In this document: one piece after another, positions 26,648 to 34,470 of the stretch | Layout of the letters: every line of letters starts with the position of its first letter | How positions within the stretch are numbered: the first letter of the stretch is position 1 | From: Lachnospiraceae bacterium | GTDB lineage: Bacteria; Bacillota; Clostridia; Lachnospirales; Lachnospiraceae | Length of the DNA: 64,000 nucleotides | Direction of reading: 5' to 3' | NCBI GenBank assembly: GCA_910574745.1 | Contig: CAJTCE010000009.1 | Span: 56,418 to 120,417, forward strand | Notes under the pieces: model-generated | What the model saw: only the letters and a program-made list of their open reading frames with translations | Told to the model about the DNA's origin: nothing | The model's database searches: none | Translations under genes and position numbers: made by a program

Positions 26648-27131
26648 ATAAATCCCCTTTCATAAAATGAAAGGTTTCCATTAAAGAGCAATACTTATCC
26701 GCCAGCGTTACGATCCACGCCTCACGGCACATGGGTATTTTTCTGATCGTCAGAGGCCACATATGCTTGGCTATGATTTCGTTTTCCAGCCTTCCGGTAT
26801 TAAAATCCCTTCGGGCATTTTGGGCTGCCACCGCAGGGTGCGTGAATCCATGCATTTTGTAGAATTCCCGGATCTCTCTTATACCGACTCTTTTTTTGTG
26901 CCAGTCGTATAAAAAATAATCATGGAGCAGGGCGCCTCTTACCAGTTCCCTTTCGTGAAACCGGGCGGGCAGTATACGGCTCATCCGGATGCTGGTTTCC
27001 GCCACATTTAAACTGTGTCTCCATACCGAAAAATTCCCGTGCTGGACAAAGCCTTTGCTTTTTTTGTAATTTTCAGAATTTAAAATGTCTTTTCCGTATT
27101 TGTTTAATGTGTGGTAAATACCTTTTCTCAT
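26640..27131 (-). CDS. HD-domain phosphohydrolase-like protein
   Basis: 163 residues. The metal-binding HD pattern is visible: His in WRHSLNVAETS near residue 38, HD in GALLHDYFLYDWH near residue 70, and a downstream His (IIAKHMWP). Proteins of this length are common in Clostridia and usually annotated as HD superfamily hydrolases without known substrate; nucleotidase or phosphodiesterase activity is the family expectation. It is the first gene of the unit that includes the decarboxylase. Confidence 0.82.
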   Translation of the reverse strand: MRKGIYHTLNKYGKDILNSENYKKSKGFVQHGNFSVWRHSLNVAETSIRMSRILPARFHERELVRGALLHDYFLYDWHKKRVGIREIREFYKMHGFTHPAVAAQNARRDFNTGRLENEIIAKHMWPLTIRKIPMCREAWIVTLADKYCSLMETFHFMKGDLCG

Positions 27132-27181
27132 TTATTTCTACTCCTGAGAGATTGCGGGCAGGGGCAGGCAACAGACCGGCC

Positions 27182-27297
27182 GGGCAAAGCTCCGAAAAAC
27201 CTTCGGTTTTCCGGAGTCGCTTCGCTCGTCAAATGCTCAAAGAAACTGTTGCTCAAGCAAGCTTGGCAACGGTTTCTTTGAGCATTTGACTCTGCCC
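27182..27297. repeat. Nested inverted-repeat element, about 116 bases
   Basis: An outer stem GGGCAAAG (27182-27189) / CTCTGCCC (27290-27297) encloses two hairpins. One is CTCCG-A-AAAACC (27190-27201) with GGTTTT-C-CGGAG (27205-27216). The other has 25-base arms at 27228-27252 and 27266-27290 that pair throughout with one G-U. The whole can fold as a three-way junction. It sits between divergent genes and has no U-tract, so a simple terminator is unlikely. It resembles non-autonomous palindromic repeats (REP/MITE-like); I cannot check other copies. Confidence 0.75.
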
Positions 27298-27390
27298 TTT
27301 ACGCACATTATATCACAAAAGGCTTGTCTGCCAAACAATTTTAGAAAAAATCCAAAATCTAAAAATTTTCTGATTTTTTTGTCATAAATC

Positions 27391-27418
27391 TTGCATATTG
27401 GGGAAAAGGATTTATACT
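27391..27418 (+). promoter_or_regulatory. Promoter of the small lipoprotein gene
   Basis: TTGCAT (27391-27396), 16-base spacer, TATACT (27413-27418), 43 bases before ATG 27462. Upstream, at 27298-27390, only AT-rich sequence is seen. Confidence 0.65.
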
Positions 27419-27461
27419 TATTTAATAAAACGTTATTTGAACTGAAAGGGGTCGATAATGA

Positions 27462-27950
27462 ATGAAGAAATTCAGAAATGTTTTTGGGGTAATGGTGTTA
27501 ATTCTTTCCATGCTCTTTTTGCAGGGCTGTTCTTATTCAGAATTAACAACACCGGTAACCAGTCATGAAGTAACAGTAGAGGAAACCAACACAAACACCT
27601 GGGCGATGCGGGTAGAACTGAACGCCGACTTAACGCAAAACTACGCATGGTATATTTACGCCACCAAAGAAATTGATGAAGCTGAAAACAAGGTACATAA
27701 AGGCCTTCTAAATGATACCCTTACCAATAAATACAAATATATTGTCAGAGACGAAGGAGAGTTTGATTTTTATCTGATTCTGGTAAAAGATTCCAATCTG
27801 GAAACAGCCCGGATCTATCCCTACGAAATGAGTGTTACCGTTAAAGACGGCCTGACCTTTGAAGAAATGGCCGCTTACAACCTGAATACGGACAAAAAAC
27901 TGATGAAAACGCTGAGTGAGACTCTGGATCTGACACAGGGACAACAGTAA
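27462..27950 (+). CDS. Small lipoprotein of unknown function
   Basis: 162 residues. The signal peptide MKKFRNVFGVMVLILSMLF ends in the lipobox LQGC (Cys23), so the mature part is anchored on the outer face. It is about 140 residues, acidic, with an alternating hydrophobic pattern that suggests a beta-sandwich. I recognise no family. GGGG about 12 bases before the ATG is a modest ribosome binding site. It has its own promoter and terminator, hence is monocistronic. Confidence 0.75.
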   Translation: MKKFRNVFGVMVLILSMLFLQGCSYSELTTPVTSHEVTVEETNTNTWAMRVELNADLTQNYAWYIYATKEIDEAENKVHKGLLNDTLTNKYKYIVRDEGEFDFYLILVKDSNLETARIYPYEMSVTVKDGLTFEEMAAYNLNTDKKLMKTLSETLDLTQGQQ

Positions 27951-27968
27951 GAACAGTATGAAAATATG

Positions 27969-28006
27969 AAAAGGATATCCCGGGAGTTGGGTATCCTTTT
28001 TATATT
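27969..28006 (+). terminator. Terminator of the lipoprotein gene
   Basis: AAAAGGATATCC (27969-27980) pairs with GGGTATCCTTTT (27989-28000), one G-U, followed by TATATTTTAT. Confidence 0.85.
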
Positions 28007-28081
28007 TTATACCTTTAAACTGATTCCAATCCGGTTTCCACCTGTTCTGATGTCATCAGAGTTTAGATTTTATCAGTCCTA

Positions 28082-28952
28082 CTACAATATAGAATATACT
28101 TTTTTACCCGGCAGAATCTTTAGCCGGGTTATCCTGCTTTTAAAATCAGAAACATATAATCTATTTCCGTTTTCTTCTCCCCACAAAATCGCGCCATTCC
28201 CGTTAGTCTGAAATATAGCATGTTCCACACATTCGGATAACATCGCATCTATTTTATGGGTAGAGACCTTCTCCTCTTCAAGGGTTTTCATATTGATAAC
28301 TGAAAATTCATAATAAAGAACCCATGTGGTGGAATCTCTGATATATTCATCAAGACATACGATTTTTCCATCCTCATCATAAAGACAAACACCGGATCCG
28401 TAATGGATAAACTGCCTTTCGCAGGCAAGCAGATCATATTGAAAGATATTGTTAAATTTATCTACCGTTACATATACCAGACGATTCTCATCAATCCACT
28501 CATAATCCAGTCCCTCTACTGCGATCGGCGACTGCTCATAATCTTTTAAGATACAACGTGCCATGCCCTCATCTAAATCCATAGTATAAGGGGAATTTTC
28601 CCAGATAAAGCTGACAGCATTTGTATTTTTTACGTATTTTACACTCTTGGGTCGGTCCTCAATCCTTCCTGTATACGCTGTTTCTCCGGCTTTTTTCATT
28701 CCTGTTTCCAGCTTTTCCGCCGTTATCAGCCAATGACACCCATCCTAAAAGACCTTCCAGAACAATCCTTTTGCCTTTCTCAGGATACATGACAAATTCA
28801 TTTTCTTCCTGTAGTATTCATCCTACAGTATTCAGCCCGATGCTTTTTATACTGATGATCATTACGATCGTCAATACCAAAATGAATACAATACTGAACA
28901 CCCGCCATGAAAACTTTTTACTTCTTATTTTCTTTTTATTACTTAAGGGGGC
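28082..28952 (-). pseudogene. Decayed gene for a membrane-anchored protein of unknown function
   Basis: Three pieces on the minus strand lie in different frames. The first, near 28952-28830, encodes a Lys/Arg-rich stretch followed by a membrane helix (FSIVFILVLTIVMIISIK), lacks a start codon, and ends in TGA. The second (ENEFVMYPEKGKRIVLEGLL) is in another frame. The third runs to 28082 and includes an open frame from ATG 28699 of 205 residues with a propeller-like pattern (WIDENRLVYVTVDKF). Together they read as one type II membrane protein broken by at least two frameshifts. The 205-residue part might still be translated but has no ribosome binding site. Confidence 0.65.
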
Positions 28953-29174
28953 TTAAGATCTCAACGATTGTTTTCCCCGTTTCCCCTGGAAGGAAACCGT
29001 TCATGCCAAGGCACATGGAAACGAGCCCGGTAATCCTCCTGTGACCATCTTCCTGTCATGCTTTTCTCTGATCTGTGTTTACCCTGCCGGTACGTTCTCC
29101 GCTTCCGCGTTTTTTCTCTTCACTTTTTTCATCTTTTGTTTCCTCCCCTTCTCACAGCCTTTTTCATGACCTAC
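28953..29174. other. No gene seen between the decayed gene and the glnN terminator
   Basis: Short open frames only, with no start carrying a ribosome binding site and no recognisable RNA. Likely decayed sequence continuous with the pseudogene. Confidence 0.4.
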
Positions 29175-29207
29175 ACAAAAAACCGACAGCTTTTAAACTG
29201 TCGGTTT
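29175..29207 (-). terminator. Terminator downstream of glnN
   Basis: AAACCGACAG (29207-29198 on minus) pairs with CTGTCGGTTT (29189-29180), followed by a TTTTTTG run. It lies about 150 bases after the glnN stop; the interval 29208-29357 shows no gene. Confidence 0.85.
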
Positions 29208-29357
29208 CTATTATAGCTTATCCGTTTTTTTCATGATTTCCGTATATGGGAGGTTTGATAAAGTTCTTGTTAAATTTTTATAGAATTTTTATTTATTTCT
29301 GTTTCAGAAAAAAGTTTGCAGATCCCCAAGACTTCGGGACAAAATCCCACGCCCTCC

Positions 29358-31469
29358 CTATACCTCAAACATCAACTCCCCATAAGTAGGAATCGGCCAA
29401 ATCTCTTTATCCACGATCATTTCCAGTTCATCCGCCGGAGTTCTCAGCTCTTCCATGATCGTTTTTACCGTATCTTTATAGAAGAAAGCCTGTGCCTTGG
29501 CATCGGTCATCGCCCTGCCCTTCGCTTCCTCTTTCTCCAGTTTTATAAGAGCCTTCTGCATTACCGCAAGCTTTTTGGAAACAGTCTTTAATAACTCGGT
29601 CTGTACAGAAGCATCGCCTCCCGCCGCCTTTACGGAATTAACCGTATCCGCAAGAACCTTGCTGTATTTCACAACTGCGGGAATGATCTGCTTTCCTGCC
29701 ATATCGATCATGGTCAACGCCTCAATATTAATGGTTTTCGCATATGTTTCGTAAATGATCTCTTCACGGGATTCCAGCTCCGCCTTTGTATAAATACCAA
29801 ACTTCTCAAACAAAGCCACCGCTTTCTCAGAGGTCAGGGTATTTGCAGCCTCAATCATGGATTTGATATTGGGAAGCCCTCTCTTTTCCGCCTCCGTTAC
29901 CCACTCGTCGGAATAACCGTTTCCGTTAAAGATAATTCTCTGGTGTTTGGACATATATTCCTTGATCAGGTCATGGACTGCCGTTTCAAAATTATCCGCT
30001 TTTTCTAAAACATCGGCAGCCTCGCAGAATGCCTCCGCAACAATTGCATTCAATGTGGTATTAGGACCTGCTATGGAATCTGCGGAACCTACCATACGGA
30101 ATTCAAATTTATTCCCCGTAAAGGCAAAAGGCGATGTTCTGTTACGATCCGTGGCATCTTTTACCAGATCGGGAAGTGTGGAAACGCCGGTCTGCAGCTT
30201 GCCGCCCTCCAAACAGGATTCCGCATTGCCGGTCTCCACCAGCTGCTTTACAACATCCTCAAGCTGTTCTCCTAAGAACATGGAAATAATTGCCGGAGGG
30301 GCCTCATTAGCTCCCAGCCTGTGATCATTCCCCACATCTGCCGCCGACTGGCGAAGCAGATCCGCATGGGTGTCTACTGCCTTCATAATGCAGGCAAGCA
30401 CCAGTAAAAACTGGATATTTTCATTGGGGGTCTCGCCGGGATCCAGCAGATTTACCCCGTTATCCGTTGTGATGGACCAGTTGTCATGCTTACCGGAACC
30501 GTTTACGCCCGCATAGGGTTTTTCATGGAGCAGACATCTCATTCCGTGTTTTACGGCAACCCTCTTCATGGTTTCCATGACGATCTGGTTGTGATCTACT
30601 GCGATATTTGCGGTTTCATAAATGGGAGCCAGCTCATGCTGCGCAGGAGCCACCTCGTTGTGCTGAGTTTTGGCAGTTACACCCAGCTTCCACAGCTCTG
30701 TATTCAGATCCTTCATATATGCGCCCACCCGCTCACGGATAACGCCGAAATAGTGATCTTCCATTTCCTGTCCCTTGGGAGCAGGCGCACCAAAGAGAGT
30801 ACGTCCTGCAAACATCAGATCGGAACGCTGTTTATAATATTTTTCGTCTATCAGGAAGTATTCCTGCTCGGGACCTACGGATGCGGTAACCTTTGTAGCG
30901 CCTGTATTGCCAAATAATCTGACAATACGCAGAGCCTGTTTGGATACAGCCTCCATGGAGCGAAGCAGCGGCGTTTTTTTATCCAGCGACTCTCCCGTAT
31001 AGGAGCAAAACGCCGTAGGGATACAGAGGATCGCACCGGTAGCCGCTTCCTTCAAAAAAGCGGGGGAAGTAATATCCCATGCTGTATAGCCTCTTGCCTC
31101 GAAGGTTGCACGAAGTCCGCCGGAAGGGAATGAGGAAGCATCGGGCTCGCCCTTGATCAATTCCTTACCGGAAAATTCCGTAATCATTTTACCGCTCTCA
31201 TCAGGATGGGTTACAAAAGCATCATGCTTCTCAGCCGTAATGCCGGTCAGGGGCTGGAACCAATGGGTGTAATGGGTGGCTCCGTTTTCAACAGCCCAGT
31301 CCTTCATGGCTTTTGCAACTACATTAGCCGTTTCCATGGAGAGCTCTCCGCCCTGGTCCATAACCTTTTTAACCTCTTTAAAAGCGTCTTTCGGAAGGCG
31401 TTCTTTCATCTTTCCCAACGTAAATACGTTTTTTCCGAAAATCTCTTCTACATTTACCATTTCACTCAT
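29358..31469 (-). CDS. glnN: Type III glutamine synthetase (GlnN)
   Basis: 703 residues from ATG 31469, which has AAGGAG eight bases upstream; an ATG at 31475 is too close to that site. The length of about 700 residues and motifs such as FPSGGLRATFEARGYTAWD, GPEQEYFLID and NEVAPAQHELAPIYE are specific to the GSIII class found in Bacteroides, cyanobacteria and many Clostridia. It makes glutamine from glutamate, ammonia and ATP as a dodecamer. It has its own candidate promoter with a leader containing an intrinsic terminator (31591-31628), which suggests attenuation. Confidence 0.95.
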   Translation of the reverse strand: MSEMVNVEEIFGKNVFTLGKMKERLPKDAFKEVKKVMDQGGELSMETANVVAKAMKDWAVENGATHYTHWFQPLTGITAEKHDAFVTHPDESGKMITEFSGKELIKGEPDASSFPSGGLRATFEARGYTAWDITSPAFLKEAATGAILCIPTAFCSYTGESLDKKTPLLRSMEAVSKQALRIVRLFGNTGATKVTASVGPEQEYFLIDEKYYKQRSDLMFAGRTLFGAPAPKGQEMEDHYFGVIRERVGAYMKDLNTELWKLGVTAKTQHNEVAPAQHELAPIYETANIAVDHNQIVMETMKRVAVKHGMRCLLHEKPYAGVNGSGKHDNWSITTDNGVNLLDPGETPNENIQFLLVLACIMKAVDTHADLLRQSAADVGNDHRLGANEAPPAIISMFLGEQLEDVVKQLVETGNAESCLEGGKLQTGVSTLPDLVKDATDRNRTSPFAFTGNKFEFRMVGSADSIAGPNTTLNAIVAEAFCEAADVLEKADNFETAVHDLIKEYMSKHQRIIFNGNGYSDEWVTEAEKRGLPNIKSMIEAANTLTSEKAVALFEKFGIYTKAELESREEIIYETYAKTINIEALTMIDMAGKQIIPAVVKYSKVLADTVNSVKAAGGDASVQTELLKTVSKKLAVMQKALIKLEKEEAKGRAMTDAKAQAFFYKDTVKTIMEELRTPADELEMIVDKEIWPIPTYGELMFEV

Positions 31470-31590
31470 TTCCATTTCTCCTTTTCATGGTCTTTGTGGG
31501 GGGAAGGCATCCTGATAATCTGTCCCGCAGCAAAGGCTTCATACGTTCACACATCCATATAAACATATCTGTTTTCTTTATTGCCCACGG

Positions 31591-31628
31591 AAATAAAAAA
31601 TGTTCCAAACCCTTTGTGTTTGGAACAT
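31591..31628 (-). terminator. Intrinsic terminator upstream of glnN (possible attenuator)
   Basis: On the minus strand ATGTTCCAAAC (31628-31618) pairs with GTTTGGAACAT (31610-31600), followed by TTTTTTATTT. It stands between the U32 peptidase gene and glnN, about 120 bases before the glnN start. It either ends the U32 operon or acts within a glnN leader. Confidence 0.85.
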
Positions 31629-31670
31629 CATTGTTCAAGATACCTTATATACGGCTTTGCCGTTTTTTAT

Positions 31671-31699
31671 AAGATACTCTTATTTTCAAAAAAATGCAA
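31671..31699 (-). promoter_or_regulatory. Candidate glnN leader promoter
   Basis: TTGCAT (31699-31694), 17 bases, TATCTT (31676-31671) on the minus strand. The predicted transcript begins with the hairpin ACGGC-aaa-GCCGT (31663-31651) and then meets the terminator at 31628-31591. The stretch 31700-31800 shows nothing further. Confidence 0.45.
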
Positions 31700-31800
31700 G
31701 TCGAATTTTTGATTTTTTTACGATTTGTTCATTTTCTTAAAAGAGAAGTTACTTATCTGCAGGTTTGCTGTTCACATTGTACAATAGGTAAGGAAAGCGG

Positions 31801-33027
31801 TCAAGTCGGCGCTTTCTTTCTTAAAATATCATAAAGAGACGCCGGCGCATCCAGAGTTACCGCAAGCTTTTGCTGGGGGTGGGGCGCGCTTTCCATTTCC
31901 TCCCCGTCCTCATTGATAATCGCCAATACTTTTGTCTCTTTATTTGTCCCGTCCGGCTTCATGATCTCAATGATTTCTCCCAGAGAAAACTTATTCCGCT
32001 GCTCAATCCGGACGGTATTGCCTTCTGTCTCTCCTACTGTTCCAAGATAAATATATTCGTTAATGTAAGTATTATTGTCATAAATCTGGGTATTTTCATC
32101 CGGTTTTCCAAAATAGAAGCCCGTTGTAAACTGCCTGTAGGTACATTTGGAGATTTCCTCCCTGCACCAGGGCAGAATCTTTTCATAATCCTCCAAAGAA
32201 GAAACCGCCGCGTCAATAGCCTTCCGGTAAGTCCTCGCCACCGTGGCAACATAAAGGGCCGTCTTCATCCTGCCTTCGATTTTGAAGCTGTCGATGCCCG
32301 CATCTGTCATTTCCGGTATATGCTCAATCATGCAAAGGTCCTTGGAATTAAAGATATAGGTTCCTCTTTCATTTTCATAAACAGGCAGATATTCTCCCGG
32401 CCTTGTTTCCTCTACAATGGAATACTTCCAGCGGCAGGGATGGGTACAGGCCCCGTGATTGGCGTCCCGCCCGGTAAAATAACTACTCAAAAGGCATCTT
32501 CCCGAATAGGAAATACACATAGCACCGTGGATAAAGCTTTCGATTTCCATATCCGCCGGTATTTTCTCACGGATCTCCTTAATTTCCTTAAGGGACAACT
32601 CCCTTGCGCATACTACCCGTCTGATTCCCTGGTCGTACCAGAAACGAAAGGTCATATAATTGGTATTATTTGCCTGAGTGCTGATATGTATATCAATCTC
32701 CGGGCAGTTTTCCTTTGCCAGCATTACCATTCCCGGGTCGGCAACGATAATGGCGTCCGGCTTCAGCTTGGAAAGCTCCTTAAAATATGCTTCGGCCCCT
32801 TCAAGGTCATAATTGTGAGCAAGGATATTGGCCGTCACATGTACCTTTACTCCATGATCATGAGCAAAAGCAATCCCTTCCCTCATTTCATCGGGAGAAA
32901 AATTTTTGGCCTTGGCCCGCAGACCGAATGCCTCTCCGCCGATATAAACCGCATCCGCGCCAAATATGACCGCAGTCTTTAGCACCTCAAGGCTGCTTGC
33001 CGGAATCAGTAATTCAGGTTTTTTCAT
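31801..33027 (-). CDS. trhP: Peptidase U32 family protein, probable tRNA U34 hydroxylation protein TrhP
   Basis: 408 residues. ELLIPASSLEVLKTAVIFGA at the N-terminus and ESFIHGAMCISYSGRC near residue 160 are U32 signatures, with further Cys in ANHGACTHPCRW. Once called collagenases, several members (TrhP/YegQ, RlhA) are now linked to RNA hydroxylation using prephenate and iron-sulfur clusters. Here it follows an O-methyltransferase (trmR) and an MltG-like gene, the same order as yrrL-yrrM-yrrN/O in B. subtilis, where TrhP makes 5-hydroxyuridine in tRNA. Function is therefore inferred from family plus synteny. B. subtilis has two copies; only one is present here. Confidence 0.8.
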   Translation of the reverse strand: MKKPELLIPASSLEVLKTAVIFGADAVYIGGEAFGLRAKAKNFSPDEMREGIAFAHDHGVKVHVTANILAHNYDLEGAEAYFKELSKLKPDAIIVADPGMVMLAKENCPEIDIHISTQANNTNYMTFRFWYDQGIRRVVCARELSLKEIKEIREKIPADMEIESFIHGAMCISYSGRCLLSSYFTGRDANHGACTHPCRWKYSIVEETRPGEYLPVYENERGTYIFNSKDLCMIEHIPEMTDAGIDSFKIEGRMKTALYVATVARTYRKAIDAAVSSLEDYEKILPWCREEISKCTYRQFTTGFYFGKPDENTQIYDNNTYINEYIYLGTVGETEGNTVRIEQRNKFSLGEIIEIMKPDGTNKETKVLAIINEDGEEMESAPHPQQKLAVTLDAPASLYDILRKKAPT

Positions 33028-33040
33028 AACCCTTGCTCCT

Positions 33041-33682
33041 TTATTTCTTAACTGATAATGCCACTCCGTCTCCTAAAGTCAGAATGGCAGTTTCTAACTG
33101 TTCATGGTTTTTGAGAGTATAGAGATACTCCCGCATCCGCTTATGAATGGTCCTGTCCCTTCTGGTAACGGCGAAACGGGACTGGATAATATCCCCATCC
33201 TGAAGCACATTGTCGGAAAGCAGGACACCGCCCGTTTCAAGCAGCCTCAAGACCTCCGGAAGAAAATGGATATACTGCCCCTTCGCCGCATCCATAAAAA
33301 CAAAGTCGAAAGGCCCCTCTAACCGCTTTAGAACATCCGCCGCATCCCCTTCTATGAGCGTGATCCTTTCATCGGTATCAAAGCGTTTAAAATTCTCCTT
33401 TGCCAAAGGAATCCTTTTTTCATACTTTTCTATTGTGGTAATATGCCCGTCTTTTGGCATAAACTCCCTCATAAATAACGCAGAAAAACCGATGGCGGTT
33501 CCTACTTCCAGGATCCGCTTCGGTTTGTTCATCACTAACAATGTGCGCATCAGGCTCTGCATCTCTTTTCTGATAATCGGAACCTGAGTCTTTTTGGAAC
33601 AAGCCTCCAATTCATCCAGATAGGAAGGATTGCCGTTCTCCAGAGAATTAATATAAGCTGTAAAGCGTTCGTCCGTAATCAT
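33041..33682 (-). CDS. trmR: tRNA 5-hydroxyuridine methyltransferase (TrmR/YrrM-type O-methyltransferase)
   Basis: 213 residues of the class I, Mg-dependent catechol-O-methyltransferase-like group. ILEVGTAIGFSALFM near residue 58 binds SAM; DFVFMDAAKGQYIHFL near residue 128 holds the metal-binding Asp; LLSDNVLQDGDI follows. B. subtilis YrrM (TrmR) methylates ho5U34 to mo5U34 in tRNA. Its place between an MltG-like and a U32 gene supports the same role. It lies 13 bases before trhP and 4 bases after the MltG-like gene, so all three are probably one transcript. Confidence 0.82.
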   Translation of the reverse strand: MITDERFTAYINSLENGNPSYLDELEACSKKTQVPIIRKEMQSLMRTLLVMNKPKRILEVGTAIGFSALFMREFMPKDGHITTIEKYEKRIPLAKENFKRFDTDERITLIEGDAADVLKRLEGPFDFVFMDAAKGQYIHFLPEVLRLLETGGVLLSDNVLQDGDIIQSRFAVTRRDRTIHKRMREYLYTLKNHEQLETAILTLGDGVALSVKK

Positions 33683-33686
33683 CAGC

Positions 33687-34067
33687 CTACTCCTCTTCCG
33701 TTTCCGAATTATCCCCTATAATCTCCAGCATTTCTTCCGCTTTCATGGAATTATTTAAGACATAAACACCCGGTTTTATGGAATTTTTGTATTCGGAAAA
33801 CTGAATCTGTGTCCAAAAAAGCTTCCAATCCAATACAAGACCCGCCTCTTCAAAATCTTCTGCAATTTTTTTGCTGTCCATGGATTCCGTAATGGTAACC
33901 TCAATATCCCTTCCCGGCGACAATGCAGCCGGAATATCGGCAAAAACCCGGTATCCGAAATTATAAGCTCCTATGGCAGTCTTGTAAATGAAATACAAAA
34001 CGCAGACCGTTACGGCCAGCCGGAAAGTCATATTCAGCAGGGCAAGCACTACTTTTTTTGCACTCAT
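33687..34067 (-). CDS. MltG-like membrane protein without the transglycosylase domain
   Basis: 126 residues. One N-terminal membrane helix (residues 8-28) is followed by a segment like the LysM-related domain of endolytic transglycosylase MltG (VTITESMDSKKIAEDFEEAG ... KPGVYVLNNSMKAEEMLEII). The large catalytic YceG domain with its essential Glu, normally about 200 further residues, is absent: the frame ends in SETEEE and trmR begins 4 bases later. It sits where yrrL/mltG sits in B. subtilis. It may be a regulator or scaffold at sites of wall synthesis (inference). Confidence 0.72.
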   Translation of the reverse strand: MSAKKVVLALLNMTFRLAVTVCVLYFIYKTAIGAYNFGYRVFADIPAALSPGRDIEVTITESMDSKKIAEDFEEAGLVLDWKLFWTQIQFSEYKNSIKPGVYVLNNSMKAEEMLEIIGDNSETEEE

Positions 34068-34092
34068 AGGCCTTTCTCCTCTTTTTCAGTCT

Positions 34093-34437
34093 CTATTCGT
34101 CCAGATAGTCAAAATCCTCTGCTAAAGCAATGGAAATTTTTTCGGTAATTTCTTGGCACATCCTGCAAAAAGCCAGCTCCGCCGCCAGAAAATCACTGAC
34201 AACGGGATTCTTGCGGAAATCTTCATACTCTCTCTCAAAGCGGTCTATTTCATCGAACAAAGCGTCCGAATCCATTTCGTTTTGAAGCCTGTAATTTTTC
34301 TTCCGGTAATCGTCAATCCTCTGCTTCAATCCAGGATATTGTTTTACCTGTTCCTTTTGCATGAAGTACTCCTGACAAACCTTGGTCTGCCTGATCTTTT
34401 CCACAAAGTTTTCTGTTTCCCGTTCAAAATCAATCAT
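34093..34437 (-). CDS. YlbF family protein (RicF/RicA-like)
   Basis: 114 residues, all-helical and charged, with a YPGLKQRIDDYRKKNYRLQ segment and C-terminal LAAELAFCRMCQEITEKISIAL typical of the Com_YlbF family. In B. subtilis YlbF (RicF) and YmcA (RicA) join YaaT (RicT) in a complex that directs RNase Y. Here the gene is 33 bases downstream of RNase J and the window also encodes RicT, which fits an RNA-processing role (inference). Confidence 0.78.
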   Translation of the reverse strand: MIDFERETENFVEKIRQTKVCQEYFMQKEQVKQYPGLKQRIDDYRKKNYRLQNEMDSDALFDEIDRFEREYEDFRKNPVVSDFLAAELAFCRMCQEITEKISIALAEDFDYLDE

Positions 34438-34470
34438 TCGTTCTCCCCTGTTCGCCGTCCCGCTAAATCA

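Noticed and set aside
27182..27297. CRISPR or tRNA interpretation of the structured intergenic repeat
   Set aside because: There is no regular repeat-spacer pattern and no T-loop (GGTTCGA) or CCA-type end; it is a nested palindrome.
28621..28956. 111-residue plus-strand ORF
   Set aside because: Antisense to the decayed gene; Leu/Phe-rich shadow of its membrane-helix segment.
29175..29207. Plus-strand terminator for the lipoprotein region
   Set aside because: The T-run is on the minus strand, so it serves glnN; the lipoprotein gene has its own terminator at 27969.
31870..32982. 370-residue plus-strand ORF
   Set aside because: Antisense to the U32 (trhP) gene; no ribosome binding site and no recognisable motifs.
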